Shown in pieces: positions 17,968 to 27,005 of a stretch of DNA of 64,000 nucleotides. This DNA is from Sphingobium sp. YR768 (lineage in GTDB: Bacteria > Pseudomonadota > Alphaproteobacteria > Sphingomonadales > Sphingomonadaceae). The stretch is taken from NCBI RefSeq assembly GCF_900111125.1, contig NZ_FOGE01000003.1, forward strand, positions 248,001 through 312,000. The letters are read 5' to 3'. Each line of letters opens with the position of its first letter. Position 1 is the first letter of the stretch. The translations under genes were made by a program, and so were the position numbers. The notes beneath the pieces were generated by a model. That model did not search any database. It saw nothing but the letters and a program-made list of their open reading frames with translations, and was not told where the DNA came from.

Positions 17968-18744
17968 TCAGAGGTCGCGCAATTCCACCCAGGTCGGGGC
18001 GTGGTCGCTGGCCTTTTCACGGCCGCGAAATTCTTTATCGACCTGGGCGTCGATCAGGCGATCGGCGGCGGCGGGGCTGAGGAGGAGATGATCGATGCGG
18101 AAGCCCGCGTCGCGCGGCCAGCTGTTCGCCTGATAGTCCCAGAAGGTCCAGACGCCGCCATTGGGATGGCGGCTGAGGATCGAGTCGGTCCAGCCGTCGG
18201 CCAGCAGGCGGCGATAGGCGGCCCGGCTTTCGGGCTGCATTAGCGCATCGTCCTGCATCGCCTTGACCGAGAAAGTGTCCACGTCGCGCGGGATGACATT
18301 ATAGTCGCCGGCCAGGATCGCGGGGACTTCCTCCGCCCAGATTTCGGCGGCGCGTGTCCGAAGGCGCTTCATCCAGCGGAGTTTATAATCGAATTTGGGG
18401 CCGGGCTGCGGATTGCCGTTGGGCAGGTAGATGCTGGCGACGCGCACGCCCTTTACGTCTGCTTCCAGATAGCGGCTATGCTCGTCCTCCGGTTCGCCTT
18501 CCAGACCGCGGCGCACTTCGACCGGGGTTTCGCCGCGCGCGAGGATGGCGACGCCGTTGAACCCCTTTTGCCCGTGCCAGATCACGCCATAGCCGGCGGC
18601 CTCGATATCCTTGACCGGGAAGGTTTCGTCGCTGGTCTTGATTTCCTGAAGACAGGCAATGTCCGGGCGCGTTTCATCCAGCCATTCCAGCAGGCGCGGC
18701 AGGCGCGCCTTGATGCCGTTGATGTTGAAGGTGGCGATGCGCAT
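17968..18744 (-). CDS. xth: Exodeoxyribonuclease III
   Basis: Mg-dependent AP endonuclease and 3' exonuclease in base-excision repair (258 aa). Starts MRIATFNINGIKARL. Catalytic motifs are CLQEIK near residue 33, the IYLPNG segment near 110, GDYNVIP near 150, WTFWDYQ near 205 and the terminal DHAPTWVEL with the catalytic Asp-His. ATG 18744 fits the family; an upstream in-frame ATG adds four residues only. It appears monocistronic, with repeats on both sides. Confidence 0.96.
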   Translation of the reverse strand: MRIATFNINGIKARLPRLLEWLDETRPDIACLQEIKTSDETFPVKDIEAAGYGVIWHGQKGFNGVAILARGETPVEVRRGLEGEPEDEHSRYLEADVKGVRVASIYLPNGNPQPGPKFDYKLRWMKRLRTRAAEIWAEEVPAILAGDYNVIPRDVDTFSVKAMQDDALMQPESRAAYRRLLADGWTDSILSRHPNGGVWTFWDYQANSWPRDAGFRIDHLLLSPAAADRLIDAQVDKEFRGREKASDHAPTWVELRDL

Positions 18745-18818
18745 GGGGCGGCCCAATCTCTTTTACGTTCGTGGATGCTGTCCATCCACCCAATAGGATC
18801 GCCCGCATAATATGAAAC

Positions 18819-18893
18819 GTGCTCCGGCGAAAGCAGGAGCCTAGAGTCGAACGATGTGCCCCGCATTCTGGGCTCCTGCGTTCGCAGGAGCAC
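18819..18893. repeat. Inverted repeat, GTGCTCC-GCAGGAGCC family
   Basis: Arms 18819-18842 and 18870-18893 match at 21 of 24 positions (GTGCTCCGGCGAAAGCAGGA against its complement). A third repeat family of the window, between the start of xth and the end of erpA. Confidence 0.75.
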
Positions 18894-18902
18894 GGCGTTC
18901 CG

Positions 18903-19229
18903 TTACACCGAGAAGCTGGTGCCGCAACCGCAGCCGGCGGTGGCGTTGGGGTTCGTGACCTTGAACGCCTGCCCACCGAGGTCAGAGACGAAATCGACGG
19001 CGGAGCCGCGGACCAGGTCGATGCTGACATCATCCACCACCAGAGTCACGCCGTCGCGTTCGACCGTGAGGTCTTCCGCCTCGATCGCTTCAGCCAGGCC
19101 GAACCGGTACTGGAAGCCGGAACAGCCGCCGCCCTCCACCGACAGGCGGAGAATCGCCGGCTTGCCCTGCTTGGCGGCGATGGCGGCCACGCGAGCGGCT
19201 GCGGAGGGGGTCAGGTCGATGTCGGACAT
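18903..19229 (-). CDS. erpA: Iron-sulfur cluster insertion protein, HesB/IscA/ErpA family
   Basis: A-type carrier that inserts Fe-S clusters into target enzymes (108 aa). The three conserved cysteines are present: GGGCSGFQY near residue 35 and CGCGTSF near the C-terminus. The start MSDIDLTPSAAARV is typical. It has no isc or suf neighbours here. Many genes in the window need Fe-S clusters (molybdenum enzyme, Rieske oxygenase) but that is not evidence of a specific link. A terminator lies upstream of its start, separating it from the M23 gene. Confidence 0.92.
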   Translation of the reverse strand: MSDIDLTPSAAARVAAIAAKQGKPAILRLSVEGGGCSGFQYRFGLAEAIEAEDLTVERDGVTLVVDDVSIDLVRGSAVDFVSDLGGQAFKVTNPNATAGCGCGTSFSV

Positions 19230-19248
19230 GATGCCTAGATAGGATCAA

Positions 19249-19288
19249 GCAAAAGGCCCGGCAACCCATGGGGCGCCGGGCCTTTTGC
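19249..19288 (-). terminator. Intrinsic terminator of the M23 peptidase gene
   Basis: GCAAAAGGCCCGGC and GCCGGGCCTTTTGC form a 14-bp stem with a GC-rich core and A/T flanks. It lies 20 nt after the M23 gene stop on the minus strand and would also work on the plus strand. Confidence 0.85.
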
Positions 19289-19307
19289 AAATTCGGTCAA
19301 AAAGCGA

Positions 19308-20036
19308 TCAGTCGACCGCCTTTTCCTCCGCCTTGGTCGGGCCGCCCATGGCGAGCGGCGGCTTGCCGTTCATCGCGACCAGATAATCGGGGCCGGCGAC
19401 GAAGGGCAGCGGGTTGATGGCTGCGCCATCGACGCGGACTTCATAATGAAGGTGGCTGCCGGTGGAACGGCCGGTCGAACCCATCAGGCCGATGATCTGG
19501 CCGCGCTTCACATAGGAATTTTCGGCGACCAGCAGCTTCGACATATGGCCGTAGCGCGTTTCCATGCCGCTGCCATGCGAAATCTGGACGAGATTGCCGT
19601 AACCGCTGGCCCAGCCGGCGCGGCTGATGATGCCGTCTGCCGTGGCGTGGATCGGGGTGCCGATCGGGCCGGGAATGTCGATGCCCTTGTGCATGCGGGC
19701 GGAGCGGTTGAACGGGTCGGACCGAACGCCGAAGTTCGAGGTCAGCGAGAGCTTTTCGACCGGGCGGCCCGACGGGATATAGGCTGCGGTCTTGGCATTG
19801 CCGTCCAGTCGCTGGAGGCTGGAGAAAAGATTGGAGAAGCCGACGTCGGAGGGGCCAAGCGGGCTGGTGTTGATTTCCGACGCATCGCCATAGGGATCGT
19901 CGCTTTCGGTGGCGCTGGCGGGTGCCGCTGCACAGAGCGCGCCGACCATGGCCATGCTGGCTAACGCCATTTTAACCTTGATGCCCGTTTGGAACAAATG
20001 CGACCGACGAGCATTAACCGTATGAAGTACCGACAT
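19308..20036 (-). CDS. M23 family peptidoglycan metalloendopeptidase
   Basis: Secreted or periplasmic LytM-type hydrolase (242 aa) that trims peptidoglycan cross-links. An N-terminal hydrophobic segment ends in APASA near residue 41. The zinc-binding motifs are MHKGIDIPGPIG (H-x3-D) near 117 and GSHLHYEVRVDGAAINP (H-x-H) near 194, so it should be catalytically active, unlike divisome EnvC types. A short Gly/Lys-rich tail follows. It has its own terminator. ATG 20036 is far upstream of the hydrophobic segment; a start nearer MALASMAMVG is possible. Confidence 0.92.
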   Translation of the reverse strand: MSVLHTVNARRSHLFQTGIKVKMALASMAMVGALCAAAPASATESDDPYGDASEINTSPLGPSDVGFSNLFSSLQRLDGNAKTAAYIPSGRPVEKLSLTSNFGVRSDPFNRSARMHKGIDIPGPIGTPIHATADGIISRAGWASGYGNLVQISHGSGMETRYGHMSKLLVAENSYVKRGQIIGLMGSTGRSTGSHLHYEVRVDGAAINPLPFVAGPDYLVAMNGKPPLAMGGPTKAEEKAVD

Positions 20037-20142
20037 GCAGACCCCGACTATGTCACCGGAGACTTATGTCGCTCGGTGCTTCCCGTGTTATGTATATGGC
20101 GACCTAGATCGCCCCCGCTGAGTGCAGACTGCAAATTGCCGG

Positions 20143-20952
20143 TCATGTTGCAAGCGCGGCGTAGAAATCTTCCGTCAAACCGGCCTGTCGACGCGCTGAG
20201 TCGTTGAACGGCGGCTTAACGCTGCCGCGAAAATGGCGTTTCACCAGCATTTGATAGTGGTTAGCGGATTCGACGCCCAGTCGGTTCGTCGCCCAGCTAA
20301 ACCATGTCGTCCCCGCTGACACGTGACGAATCTCGTCATGCATTATGCGTTGCAACATCTTAGCCGTGGTGCTGTCGCCCACGCTTTCGAACCGTTCGAC
20401 CGTGGCGGGGGTGATGTCGAGCGCGCGCGCCTCCAGCACCATTGGGACGATGGCGAGGCGGGCGAGCGCATCACCGGCCGTTTCTTCCGCCGCCTGCCAC
20501 AGGCCGTCATGCGCGGGCAGCGCGCCATAATGGCTGCCCATCTGCCGCAGCCGCCGGTCGAGCAGGGCGAAATGCATCGCCTCTTCCGCGCCGACCTGCA
20601 TCCACTGGTCGGTGAAGGCGCGCGGAAATTCGCCGCCGAAACGGCCAATCAGATCGAAGGCCAGATCGATCGCGACAAATTCGATATGGGCGAGCGCATG
20701 GAGCATGGCGATGCGCGCGCGTTCGGAGCCGATCTTGCCGCGCCGGGGCATCTGGCCCGGCGGCAGCAGTTTTGGCGTGGCGGGGCGTGCGGGCCGATCC
20801 GGCATGGCCGTGTCGAACCGATGGGCGAGACGCCCAAGACGCCAGGCACGCGCGACGGCTCGCGCCGCCATCAGCTTGGCATAAGGATCGGGCGTCAACA
20901 TCACGTAAGCGCAGGCCGCGCCCACGCTGTCGATCGAAACCGGAAGGGTCAA
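20143..20952 (-). CDS. DUF455 ferritin-like domain protein
   Basis: A 269-residue helical protein of the DUF455 family, ferritin-like with a probable di-metal site. Candidate ligands are in HIEFVAIDLAFD, GAEEAMHFALLDRRL and HDEIRHVSAG, spaced as in four-helix carboxylate proteins. Function is not established; some members are linked to tRNA hydroxylation by fold only. The start is a TTG overlapping the bcp stop (TTGA), supported by AGGCGC upstream and translational coupling; a GTG ten codons later is an alternative. Confidence 0.8.
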   Translation of the reverse strand: MTLPVSIDSVGAACAYVMLTPDPYAKLMAARAVARAWRLGRLAHRFDTAMPDRPARPATPKLLPPGQMPRRGKIGSERARIAMLHALAHIEFVAIDLAFDLIGRFGGEFPRAFTDQWMQVGAEEAMHFALLDRRLRQMGSHYGALPAHDGLWQAAEETAGDALARLAIVPMVLEARALDITPATVERFESVGDSTTAKMLQRIMHDEIRHVSAGTTWFSWATNRLGVESANHYQMLVKRHFRGSVKPPFNDSARRQAGLTEDFYAALAT

Positions 20953-21410
20953 AGCGCCTGCACCGCCTCCAGCACTTCGGCGGCATGGCCCTTCACCTTC
21001 ACCTTGGGCCAGACGCGCAGGATCGTGCCATCCGCGCCGGCCAGGAAGGTCGCCCGCTCTATCCCCATATATTTGCGGCCATAGAGCGACTTTTCGACCC
21101 AGGTGCCAAAGGCTTCGCAGGCATCGCCCGGCTCGTCCGACGCGAGGATGACGGTCAGGCCATATTTTTCGGCGAATTTCTTGAGCCTGGCCGGCTTGTC
21201 CTTCGAAATGCCGATCACCGGCGCCCCGGCGGCGGCATATTCGTCGGCCAGCGCGGTAAAATCCTTCGCTTCATTGGTGCAGCCGGGCGTATCCGCCTTG
21301 GGATAGAAATAGACGACCAGCGGTTTGCCGCGATAGCTTTCGAGCGTGAAGTCGACGCCATCGGCATCCTTGAGCGTGACGGCGGGCAGCACGCCCCCTT
21401 GTTCCAGCAT
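20949..21410 (-). CDS. bcp: Thioredoxin-dependent peroxiredoxin, Bcp/PrxQ type
   Basis: Reduces hydrogen and alkyl peroxides (153 aa). The peroxidatic site is KADTPGCTNEAKDF, in which the usual resolving Cys five residues later is replaced (TNEAK in place of TxEAC), so it is a one-cysteine or alternative-resolving form. Later motifs VIGISKDKPARLKKFAEKYGL and RATFLAGADGTILRVWPKV fit. Three ATG codons in a row start it; the third (21410) has the best distance to AGGAGG, which lies inside the end of glnE. Co-transcribed with glnE and the DUF455 gene. Confidence 0.92.
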   Translation of the reverse strand: MLEQGGVLPAVTLKDADGVDFTLESYRGKPLVVYFYPKADTPGCTNEAKDFTALADEYAAAGAPVIGISKDKPARLKKFAEKYGLTVILASDEPGDACEAFGTWVEKSLYGRKYMGIERATFLAGADGTILRVWPKVKVKGHAAEVLEAVQAL

Positions 21411-21412
21411 CA

Positions 21413-24097
21413 TCATTCCTCCTGATAGGGTGCGGCGAGCGCGGCCCAGGCCTGGCCGACGCATATCCGCGCCTGCGCATAGCTGGCAAGCAGTCCGTCC
21501 CAATCTTCGGCTCCGCAGGCGCGGGCTACCAGCGGGCGCGTGGCTTCGGGCGGCTCGGTGGATTTGGGCGAGACGAGACGCGAGACGACGAGATAGCGGG
21601 TGATGAGGTCATGCGCGGCGATCAGGTCGGCGGGCAAATGGCCGGCGGCGACCAGTTCACATAGCGCCTTGCCCAGATCGGGGTCGAAGGCCATGCCGTG
21701 GCGAAACTGGGTGATGTGGATCAGAAATTCCAGATCGACGAGCCCGCCGGGCACGAGCTTGACGTCGAGGTCGCTGGCGGGTGGCTTATGTTTGGCGATG
21801 TCGCCGCGCATCTTGACCGCCTGTCGCGCCAATGCATCGAAGTCGCGGGGGCGCTGGAGCGTTTCGGTCAGGATGGCGTCGATCGCCGCACGCGCCTGTG
21901 CCGAACCGAAGACCGGGCGGGCGCGGGTGAGCGCCAGATGCTCCCAGGTCCAGGCTTCCTCGCGCTGATATTTGGCGAAACTGTCGAGGCTGACCGCCAG
22001 CAGCCCCTGCGCGCCGGACGGACGCAGGCGGGTGTCGACTTCATAGAGCGGGCCGGATGCGGTGTGGACCGACAGGGCATTGGTGATCCGCTGGCCAAGG
22101 CGGTTGAAATATTGGGTGGCGCCCAGCGGCTTCGCCCCGTCGGATTCGGTAGAGAAGCTGCCGGTGAAGAGATAGACGAGATCGAGGTCGGAGGCGTGGG
22201 TCAGGACGCCACCACCCATGCGGCCGAGCGCCAATATGATCATCTCGCCGCCGGGCACCCTGCCATGGGCCGCTTCGAATTCGGCGACGGTGCCGCTGGC
22301 CAGCGCCTCGATCGCGGCCTGCGCGACGCGGCCATAGCCCCTGCCCGCCTCCAGCGGATCGCCGCCGCGAATAATCTGCGCGCCGATCGCGAAACGGCGG
22401 TCGCCCACGCGCTGGCGCACCCGGTCGAGCAGGGTCTGATAATCCTCGCCCGGCTCCAGCGCGCCGAATTGCTTCGCCAGTGTCTCGACCGAGGGCGGCG
22501 GATCGAAGGCGGTGGCGTCGATCAGCCCGTCGATCAGTTCCGCCCGGCGGCTGAGCGCATCGGCGAGCGTGGGCGCATGGCTGAGCAGTTCGGCGAGCAG
22601 TTCGACCAGCGCCGGGCGGGCAGCGAGCAGCTTGAAGAAGTTGATCGCGCTGGGCAGGCGGCCGATCATGTCGTCGAGGCGATTGAGCGCGCGCGAGGGA
22701 TCGGGCGCCCTGGCCAGCGTGCGCATCAGGCCGGGTAGCAAAGCCTCCAGCGCTTCGCGGGATGGCGCGCTGCGCAGCGCGCGGATCGTTCCGCCGCGCC
22801 AGCGGGCGATGCGGGCGATCGGCGTGTCGGGATCGGCAAAGCCCAGGTCGACCAGTTGCTGCTTCAGCCGATCCTCATCATGGGAGAGCGAGGCATCCGC
22901 CTTCTCCGGGCTGAGGCGGTCATAATTGCGGCCGACCCAGTCGACATGGGGCCGCAGCAGATCGAGCAAAGCCGCGCTGTCGGGCAGGCCGTGGAGGCGC
23001 GCGACATTGTCCAGACTGTCGGGCGATTTGGGCAGTTCGTGGGTCTGGCGATCCTCGACCATCTGGAGCCGATGCTCGATGGTGCGGAAGAGGATATAGG
23101 CGGTGTCCAGCCGGGCAGCGACGTCCGCTTCGATGACGTTCGCCGCGGCCAGCGCCCGCAACGCCTCGCGCGTGTTGCCCGACCGCAGGGAGGGATCGCG
23201 GCCGCCATGGATGAGTTGGTGGACCTGCGCGAAAAATTCGACCTCGCGGATGCCGCCGCGCCCGCGCTTGAGGTCATAGCCCGGCCCAAATGCCTGCCCC
23301 TGCGCATAATGGTCGCGGATGCGGCGGGATATGTCGACGATCGCGTCGATCGCGCCGAAATCGAGGCTCCGCCGCCAGACGAAGGGGCGAATCTGGCGCA
23401 TAAAATAGTCGCCCAGCGCGATATCGCCCGCCGCCGGGCGAGCGCGGATGAAGGCCGCCTGTTCCCAGCCCATGGCGGTCGATTCATAATAGCCGATCGC
23501 CGCCTCCACCGGCAGGGCGATCGGCGTGGCTTCGGGTGACGGGCGCAGGCGCAGGTCGACGCGGAAGACATAGCCGTCGCCGTCCCGCTGGGTCAGCAGT
23601 TCGCTCATGCGGCGGCCGATGCGGACGGCGGCATCGGCCACATCCTCCCGCTCATGATGCGGCAGGATCGTGGGATCATAGAGCAGGATCGGGTCGATAT
23701 CGGACGAATAGTTCAGTTCACGACTGCCATGCTTGCCCAGCGCGAGGACGACGAAGCCCTTATGCTCGGCATCGGGGTAGCGCTCCTGCATCGCGGCGGC
23801 GAGCGCTTCCCCCAGCGCCTGATCGGCAAAGTCGGACAATGTCCGCGTCACCCGGTCCATATCCCAGGCCCCAGCCAGATCGGCGGCCGCGACGGCAAGG
23901 GCGATCGCCCCGCGCCGACGCCGCAGCGAGCGGGCAATACCATCCTCCGGCGTGCCAGCCGCCTGCGCCAACGCCAGCGCGCCATCGAAATCGGCTGCGG
24001 CCAGCCGTTCCGCCACAGCCGGAAAACGGTCCAGCGCCCGCGCCAGAAAGGGCGAATGCGCCCGGATTCGCGCTTGGGTTTCCGACCAGTCCGTCAC
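21413..24097 (-). CDS. glnE: Bifunctional glutamine synthetase adenylyltransferase/deadenylase
   Basis: Controls glutamine synthetase by adding and removing AMP in response to PII (894 aa). Both nucleotidyltransferase halves are visible: LGKHGSRELNYSSDIDPILLY with downstream RVDLRLRPSP in the first, and LGRMGGGVLTHASDLDLVYLF with DTRLRPSGAQGLL in the second. GlnE-type central helical region lies between. The GTG at 24097 is preceded by AAGGAGAG and begins VTDWSETQ; the longer frame upstream is unsupported. Stop overlaps the bcp start region, so the two are coupled. Confidence 0.96.
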   Translation of the reverse strand: MTDWSETQARIRAHSPFLARALDRFPAVAERLAAADFDGALALAQAAGTPEDGIARSLRRRRGAIALAVAAADLAGAWDMDRVTRTLSDFADQALGEALAAAMQERYPDAEHKGFVVLALGKHGSRELNYSSDIDPILLYDPTILPHHEREDVADAAVRIGRRMSELLTQRDGDGYVFRVDLRLRPSPEATPIALPVEAAIGYYESTAMGWEQAAFIRARPAAGDIALGDYFMRQIRPFVWRRSLDFGAIDAIVDISRRIRDHYAQGQAFGPGYDLKRGRGGIREVEFFAQVHQLIHGGRDPSLRSGNTREALRALAAANVIEADVAARLDTAYILFRTIEHRLQMVEDRQTHELPKSPDSLDNVARLHGLPDSAALLDLLRPHVDWVGRNYDRLSPEKADASLSHDEDRLKQQLVDLGFADPDTPIARIARWRGGTIRALRSAPSREALEALLPGLMRTLARAPDPSRALNRLDDMIGRLPSAINFFKLLAARPALVELLAELLSHAPTLADALSRRAELIDGLIDATAFDPPPSVETLAKQFGALEPGEDYQTLLDRVRQRVGDRRFAIGAQIIRGGDPLEAGRGYGRVAQAAIEALASGTVAEFEAAHGRVPGGEMIILALGRMGGGVLTHASDLDLVYLFTGSFSTESDGAKPLGATQYFNRLGQRITNALSVHTASGPLYEVDTRLRPSGAQGLLAVSLDSFAKYQREEAWTWEHLALTRARPVFGSAQARAAIDAILTETLQRPRDFDALARQAVKMRGDIAKHKPPASDLDVKLVPGGLVDLEFLIHITQFRHGMAFDPDLGKALCELVAAGHLPADLIAAHDLITRYLVVSRLVSPKSTEPPEATRPLVARACGAEDWDGLLASYAQARICVGQAWAALAAPYQEE

Positions 24098-24194
24098 ATT
24101 TTCTCTCCTTGGCCCTGTCCCGGCGCCGCGGCGATATCGCGCGCGGCTGCGACGAATGCCAGAAACTTTTCGTGTCGACGACCGTTCTTGGGTC

Positions 24195-24386
24195 ATGGAA
24201 ATGCAGCGCAAAATATTCGGCCAAGGGGCCAGCGGAGGGGACGGCGGCAAAGGTCGCATGGTCACCGTCGCGCTGCCCACGCCCTATGAAGGGGTCGGCA
24301 ATGCGCTGCGATCCACCTATGCGCCGGGACGGGATGCTCTGCCCGACGATATGGCCGCCCTGCTGGCGAAACTGGACCGGCGCTAG
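24195..24386 (+). CDS. NepR-like anti-sigma factor (orphan)
   Basis: A 63-residue protein whose C-terminal half, VGNALRSTYAPGRDALPDDM followed by AALLAKLDRR, fits the NepR pattern (G-x-x-LR-x-x-Y ... P-x-x-x-x-x-LL-x-x-LD). NepR proteins hold the general stress sigma factor EcfG until PhyR releases it. No phyR or ecfG gene is adjacent, so this would be an orphan or second NepR. It runs divergently from glnE. ATG 24195 is the likely start, but no clear ribosome binding site is seen and an ATG at 24156 is possible. Confidence 0.55.
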   Translation: MEMQRKIFGQGASGGDGGKGRMVTVALPTPYEGVGNALRSTYAPGRDALPDDMAALLAKLDRR

Positions 24387-24459
24387 GGGTTAAGGGCTTT
24401 CTTTACCCCTTGGCTATAGGCTGCTGCGCCATCCCATTACGATAAAGCAGTCGCCCGCC

Positions 24460-24783
24460 ATGATGTACCGCAATTTTGCCATCGCCATATTGCTCGCCGC
24501 GCCGATCATCGTAATGGGGGTGCAATCCTTCACGCCCAAAGTGCATCATGACGAACAGGCAGCAAACGCGGTTCCGCCGCCGCCACCGCCCCCTCCGGTC
24601 GTTGTCGCGCCACCGCCCAGCGAGCCTGTCGCCAGCTTCGCCCCGCCCGTGAGCGACGCCGGACAACCCAGCCTGACGCCAGGATCGGGACTGCCTGACA
24701 CGTCCGTCGCGCCCATTGTCAATCCGACCCCGCCGACTTCGCCCGGCATGGCCCCGCCCGGCTCCCCGAACGCGGAACCCTAA
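24460..24783 (+). CDS. Hypothetical proline-rich membrane-anchored protein
   Basis: A 107-residue protein with an N-terminal signal or anchor (NFAIAILLAAPIIVMGV) and a proline-rich remainder, including a run of eight prolines and many Pro-Pro-Ser/Ala repeats. Low complexity gives little functional information; it may span part of the cell wall or periplasm. It starts ATGATG with no strong ribosome binding site. It is convergent with the zinc metallopeptidase gene, with 3 nt between stops. Confidence 0.6.
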   Translation: MMYRNFAIAILLAAPIIVMGVQSFTPKVHHDEQAANAVPPPPPPPPVVVAPPPSEPVASFAPPVSDAGQPSLTPGSGLPDTSVAPIVNPTPPTSPGMAPPGSPNAEP

Positions 24784-24786
24784 GGG

Positions 24787-25665
24787 TCAGATCGCCCCCT
24801 TGAACGTATCGCATTGCGCCGGATCGCCGGTAGACAGCCCCTTGCGCAGCCATTCCATCCGCTGCGCGCTGGTGCCGTGGGTGAAGCTCTCCGGCACAGG
24901 ACGACGTCCGGCGGCTTTCTGCAACGTATCGTCACCGATCGCTTCGGCTGCGCGCATGCCTTCTTCCAGATCGCCTTCTTCCATCAAATTGGTGTCGCGC
25001 GCCGCCCAGACGCCGGCATAGCAATCGGCCTGTAGCTCCATCTTCACCTGAAGCGCATTGCCGTCCGCTTCGCTCGCGCGCTGCTGCGCCTTGCGAATCT
25101 TGTCCGCCTCGCCGGTGATGGTCTGGATATGGTGGCCGACCTCATGCGCGATGATATAGCCGATCGGGAAATCGCCGGGTGCGTTGAAACGGGTTTCCAT
25201 CTCGTTGAAAAAGTCGGTGTCGAGATAGATGCGCTGGTCGGCCGGGCAATAAAAAGGCCCCATCGCCGATTGCGCCGCGCCGCAGCCCGACTGGCCATTC
25301 TGGCTGTAGAAGACGAGGGTCGGCGGCGGATATTGCTGCCCTTCCGCCTTGAAGATGTCGGTCCAGCGCCGCTCGGTCGACCCCAGCACCTTGAGCGACG
25401 TGCGCTGTACATCGGTCAGTTCCTTCGTTGCGGGACGCTCGGTCCGCACGCTCGACGGCTGCCCGCCGCCGCCAATCAGGCTGAGCGGGTTCATGCCCAT
25501 CACCACCATGATGATCAGCACCACCGCGATGCCGCCGCAGCCGAACCGGCTGCCGATCAGGGGCAGCAACATGCCAAGGCCACCGCCCAGGCCACCGCCA
25601 AAGCCGCCACCCCGGCCGTCCTGCACTTCGAAATGGCTGCTTTCCTGTTCGTCGTCGAGCCGCAT
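24787..25665 (-). CDS. Putative neutral zinc metallopeptidase, YpfJ family
   Basis: A 292-residue membrane-anchored protease-like protein. After a Gly-rich N-terminus there is one membrane segment (CGGIAVVLIIMVVMGM, about residues 43-58) and a domain with the zincin motif AHEVGHHIQT near 175, the downstream MELQADCYAGVWA that supplies another ligand, and SFTHGTSAQRMEWLRKGL near the end. Family members (Zn_peptidase) are widespread and poorly characterised. ATG 25665 fits the usual MRLDDEQESSHFEVQD start. Confidence 0.9.
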   Translation of the reverse strand: MRLDDEQESSHFEVQDGRGGGFGGGLGGGLGMLLPLIGSRFGCGGIAVVLIIMVVMGMNPLSLIGGGGQPSSVRTERPATKELTDVQRTSLKVLGSTERRWTDIFKAEGQQYPPPTLVFYSQNGQSGCGAAQSAMGPFYCPADQRIYLDTDFFNEMETRFNAPGDFPIGYIIAHEVGHHIQTITGEADKIRKAQQRASEADGNALQVKMELQADCYAGVWAARDTNLMEEGDLEEGMRAAEAIGDDTLQKAAGRRPVPESFTHGTSAQRMEWLRKGLSTGDPAQCDTFKGAI

Positions 25666-25811
25666 CGCGCCCTCCCTTTCCTTGCCCCTTGCCTACGCCA
25701 TTGCGGCGACACGGGAAACCACCCACGCGCAGGCGAGTTGCCCAGGATTGATGATTTGTTACGAGACATTAAGTTGGAATGCCGGTGCCAATGCCTATAT
25801 TGCACTGCGAC

Positions 25812-27005
25812 ATGGCAGATATCGAACCCCAGCAAGCAGAGGCCCGCCGCCCGCGCCGTGCGCGGACGCCGCTCTCCCTTCCCCGTGAAATCGCATTGCT
25901 GCTTCAGGGCGGCGGTGCGCTCGGCTCCTTCCAGTCCGGCGTTTACGAGCGGCTGGACGAACTGGGGGTCGACGTCACCTGGGTCGCAGGCATTTCGATC
26001 GGCGCGGCCAATGCCGCGATCATCGCGGGCAATCCACCCCATCGGCGCCTGAGCCGCCTGAAGAAATTCTGGTACACGCTGTCGGGCGGCATGCCCAACA
26101 TGATCCTGCCGGAAATCGACCATATCCGCGAAGCCGCGCATCTGGGTGCGGCCGCCACCGTGGCCGCCTTTGGCGTGCCGGGCATGTTCCGCCCGCGCCT
26201 GTGGCCAGCGACCCTGATGCCCGAAGGCAGCGCCGGGGCGATCAGCTTCTACGACACCGCCCCGCTCAAGGATACGCTGGACGCCTGTGTCGATTGGGAT
26301 TTGCTGAATGACGGACCGGTCCGCCTGTCGGTGGGTGCGGTCGATGTCGAAACCGGCAATTTCGCCTATTGGGACACGCGCGGCCCCGGCGGCAACACCC
26401 GCATCGACGCGCGCCATATCATGGCGTCGGGCGCCCTGCCGCCCGGCCTGCCACCGATCGAGATCGATGGCCGCTGGTATTGGGACGGCGGCATCGTGTC
26501 CAACACGCCCTTATCGCATGTACTGGAACATCAGACCGAGGATATGCTGGTGTTCCAGGTCGACCTGTTCCCCGCCGAAGGGCCGATGCCGCGCCAGATG
26601 ACCGACGTCTATTCGCGGATGAAGGACATTCAATATAGCAGCCGCACCCGGCAGGTGACCGACCAGTATCTGCGCCTGCGCCGCGAACATGGCGCGATCC
26701 AGTGCCTGCTCGACAAGCTGCCGCCCGAGTTGCAGGACAGCGCAGAGGCTCAGAAACTGCGCGAGATGCTCGATGGCGGATCGGTGAATATCGTCCACCT
26801 GATCTATCGTTCGCGCAACTGGGAAAGCGGCGCAAAGGATTTCGAATTCTCCCGGTCGACCATGCTCGACCATTGGAGCCAGGGCCGCGACGCGGTGGAG
26901 GAAGTGATGCACAAGGGCGACCTGATTGCCCGCAACATCCTCGACGGCAAGAGCGCGGCCTTCGACCTCGACGCACCGGATCATCTCAAGGAGAAGAAGG
27001 CATGA
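25812..27005 (+). CDS. Patatin-like phospholipase with C-terminal DUF3734
   Basis: Serine lipid acyl hydrolase (397 aa). The oxyanion motif LQGGGALGSFQSG near residue 33, nucleophile elbow GISIGA near 67 and catalytic DGG (WYWDGGIVSNTP) near 220 form the Ser-Asp dyad. A DUF3734-like C-terminal region follows (DIQYSSRTRQVTDQYL onward). Its stop overlaps the 3-hydroxybutyrate dehydrogenase start by ATGA. The pairing suggests a role in mobilising storage polyester or lipids, but this is inference. ATG 25812 is preferred over 25779; neither has a good ribosome binding site. Confidence 0.88.
   Translation: MADIEPQQAEARRPRRARTPLSLPREIALLLQGGGALGSFQSGVYERLDELGVDVTWVAGISIGAANAAIIAGNPPHRRLSRLKKFWYTLSGGMPNMILPEIDHIREAAHLGAAATVAAFGVPGMFRPRLWPATLMPEGSAGAISFYDTAPLKDTLDACVDWDLLNDGPVRLSVGAVDVETGNFAYWDTRGPGGNTRIDARHIMASGALPPGLPPIEIDGRWYWDGGIVSNTPLSHVLEHQTEDMLVFQVDLFPAEGPMPRQMTDVYSRMKDIQYSSRTRQVTDQYLRLRREHGAIQCLLDKLPPELQDSAEAQKLREMLDGGSVNIVHLIYRSRNWESGAKDFEFSRSTMLDHWSQGRDAVEEVMHKGDLIARNILDGKSAAFDLDAPDHLKEKKA

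Noticed and set aside
24787-25665. Phage or mobile-element peptidase
   Set aside because: It is a widespread chromosomal zinc metallopeptidase family and no phage genes are near.
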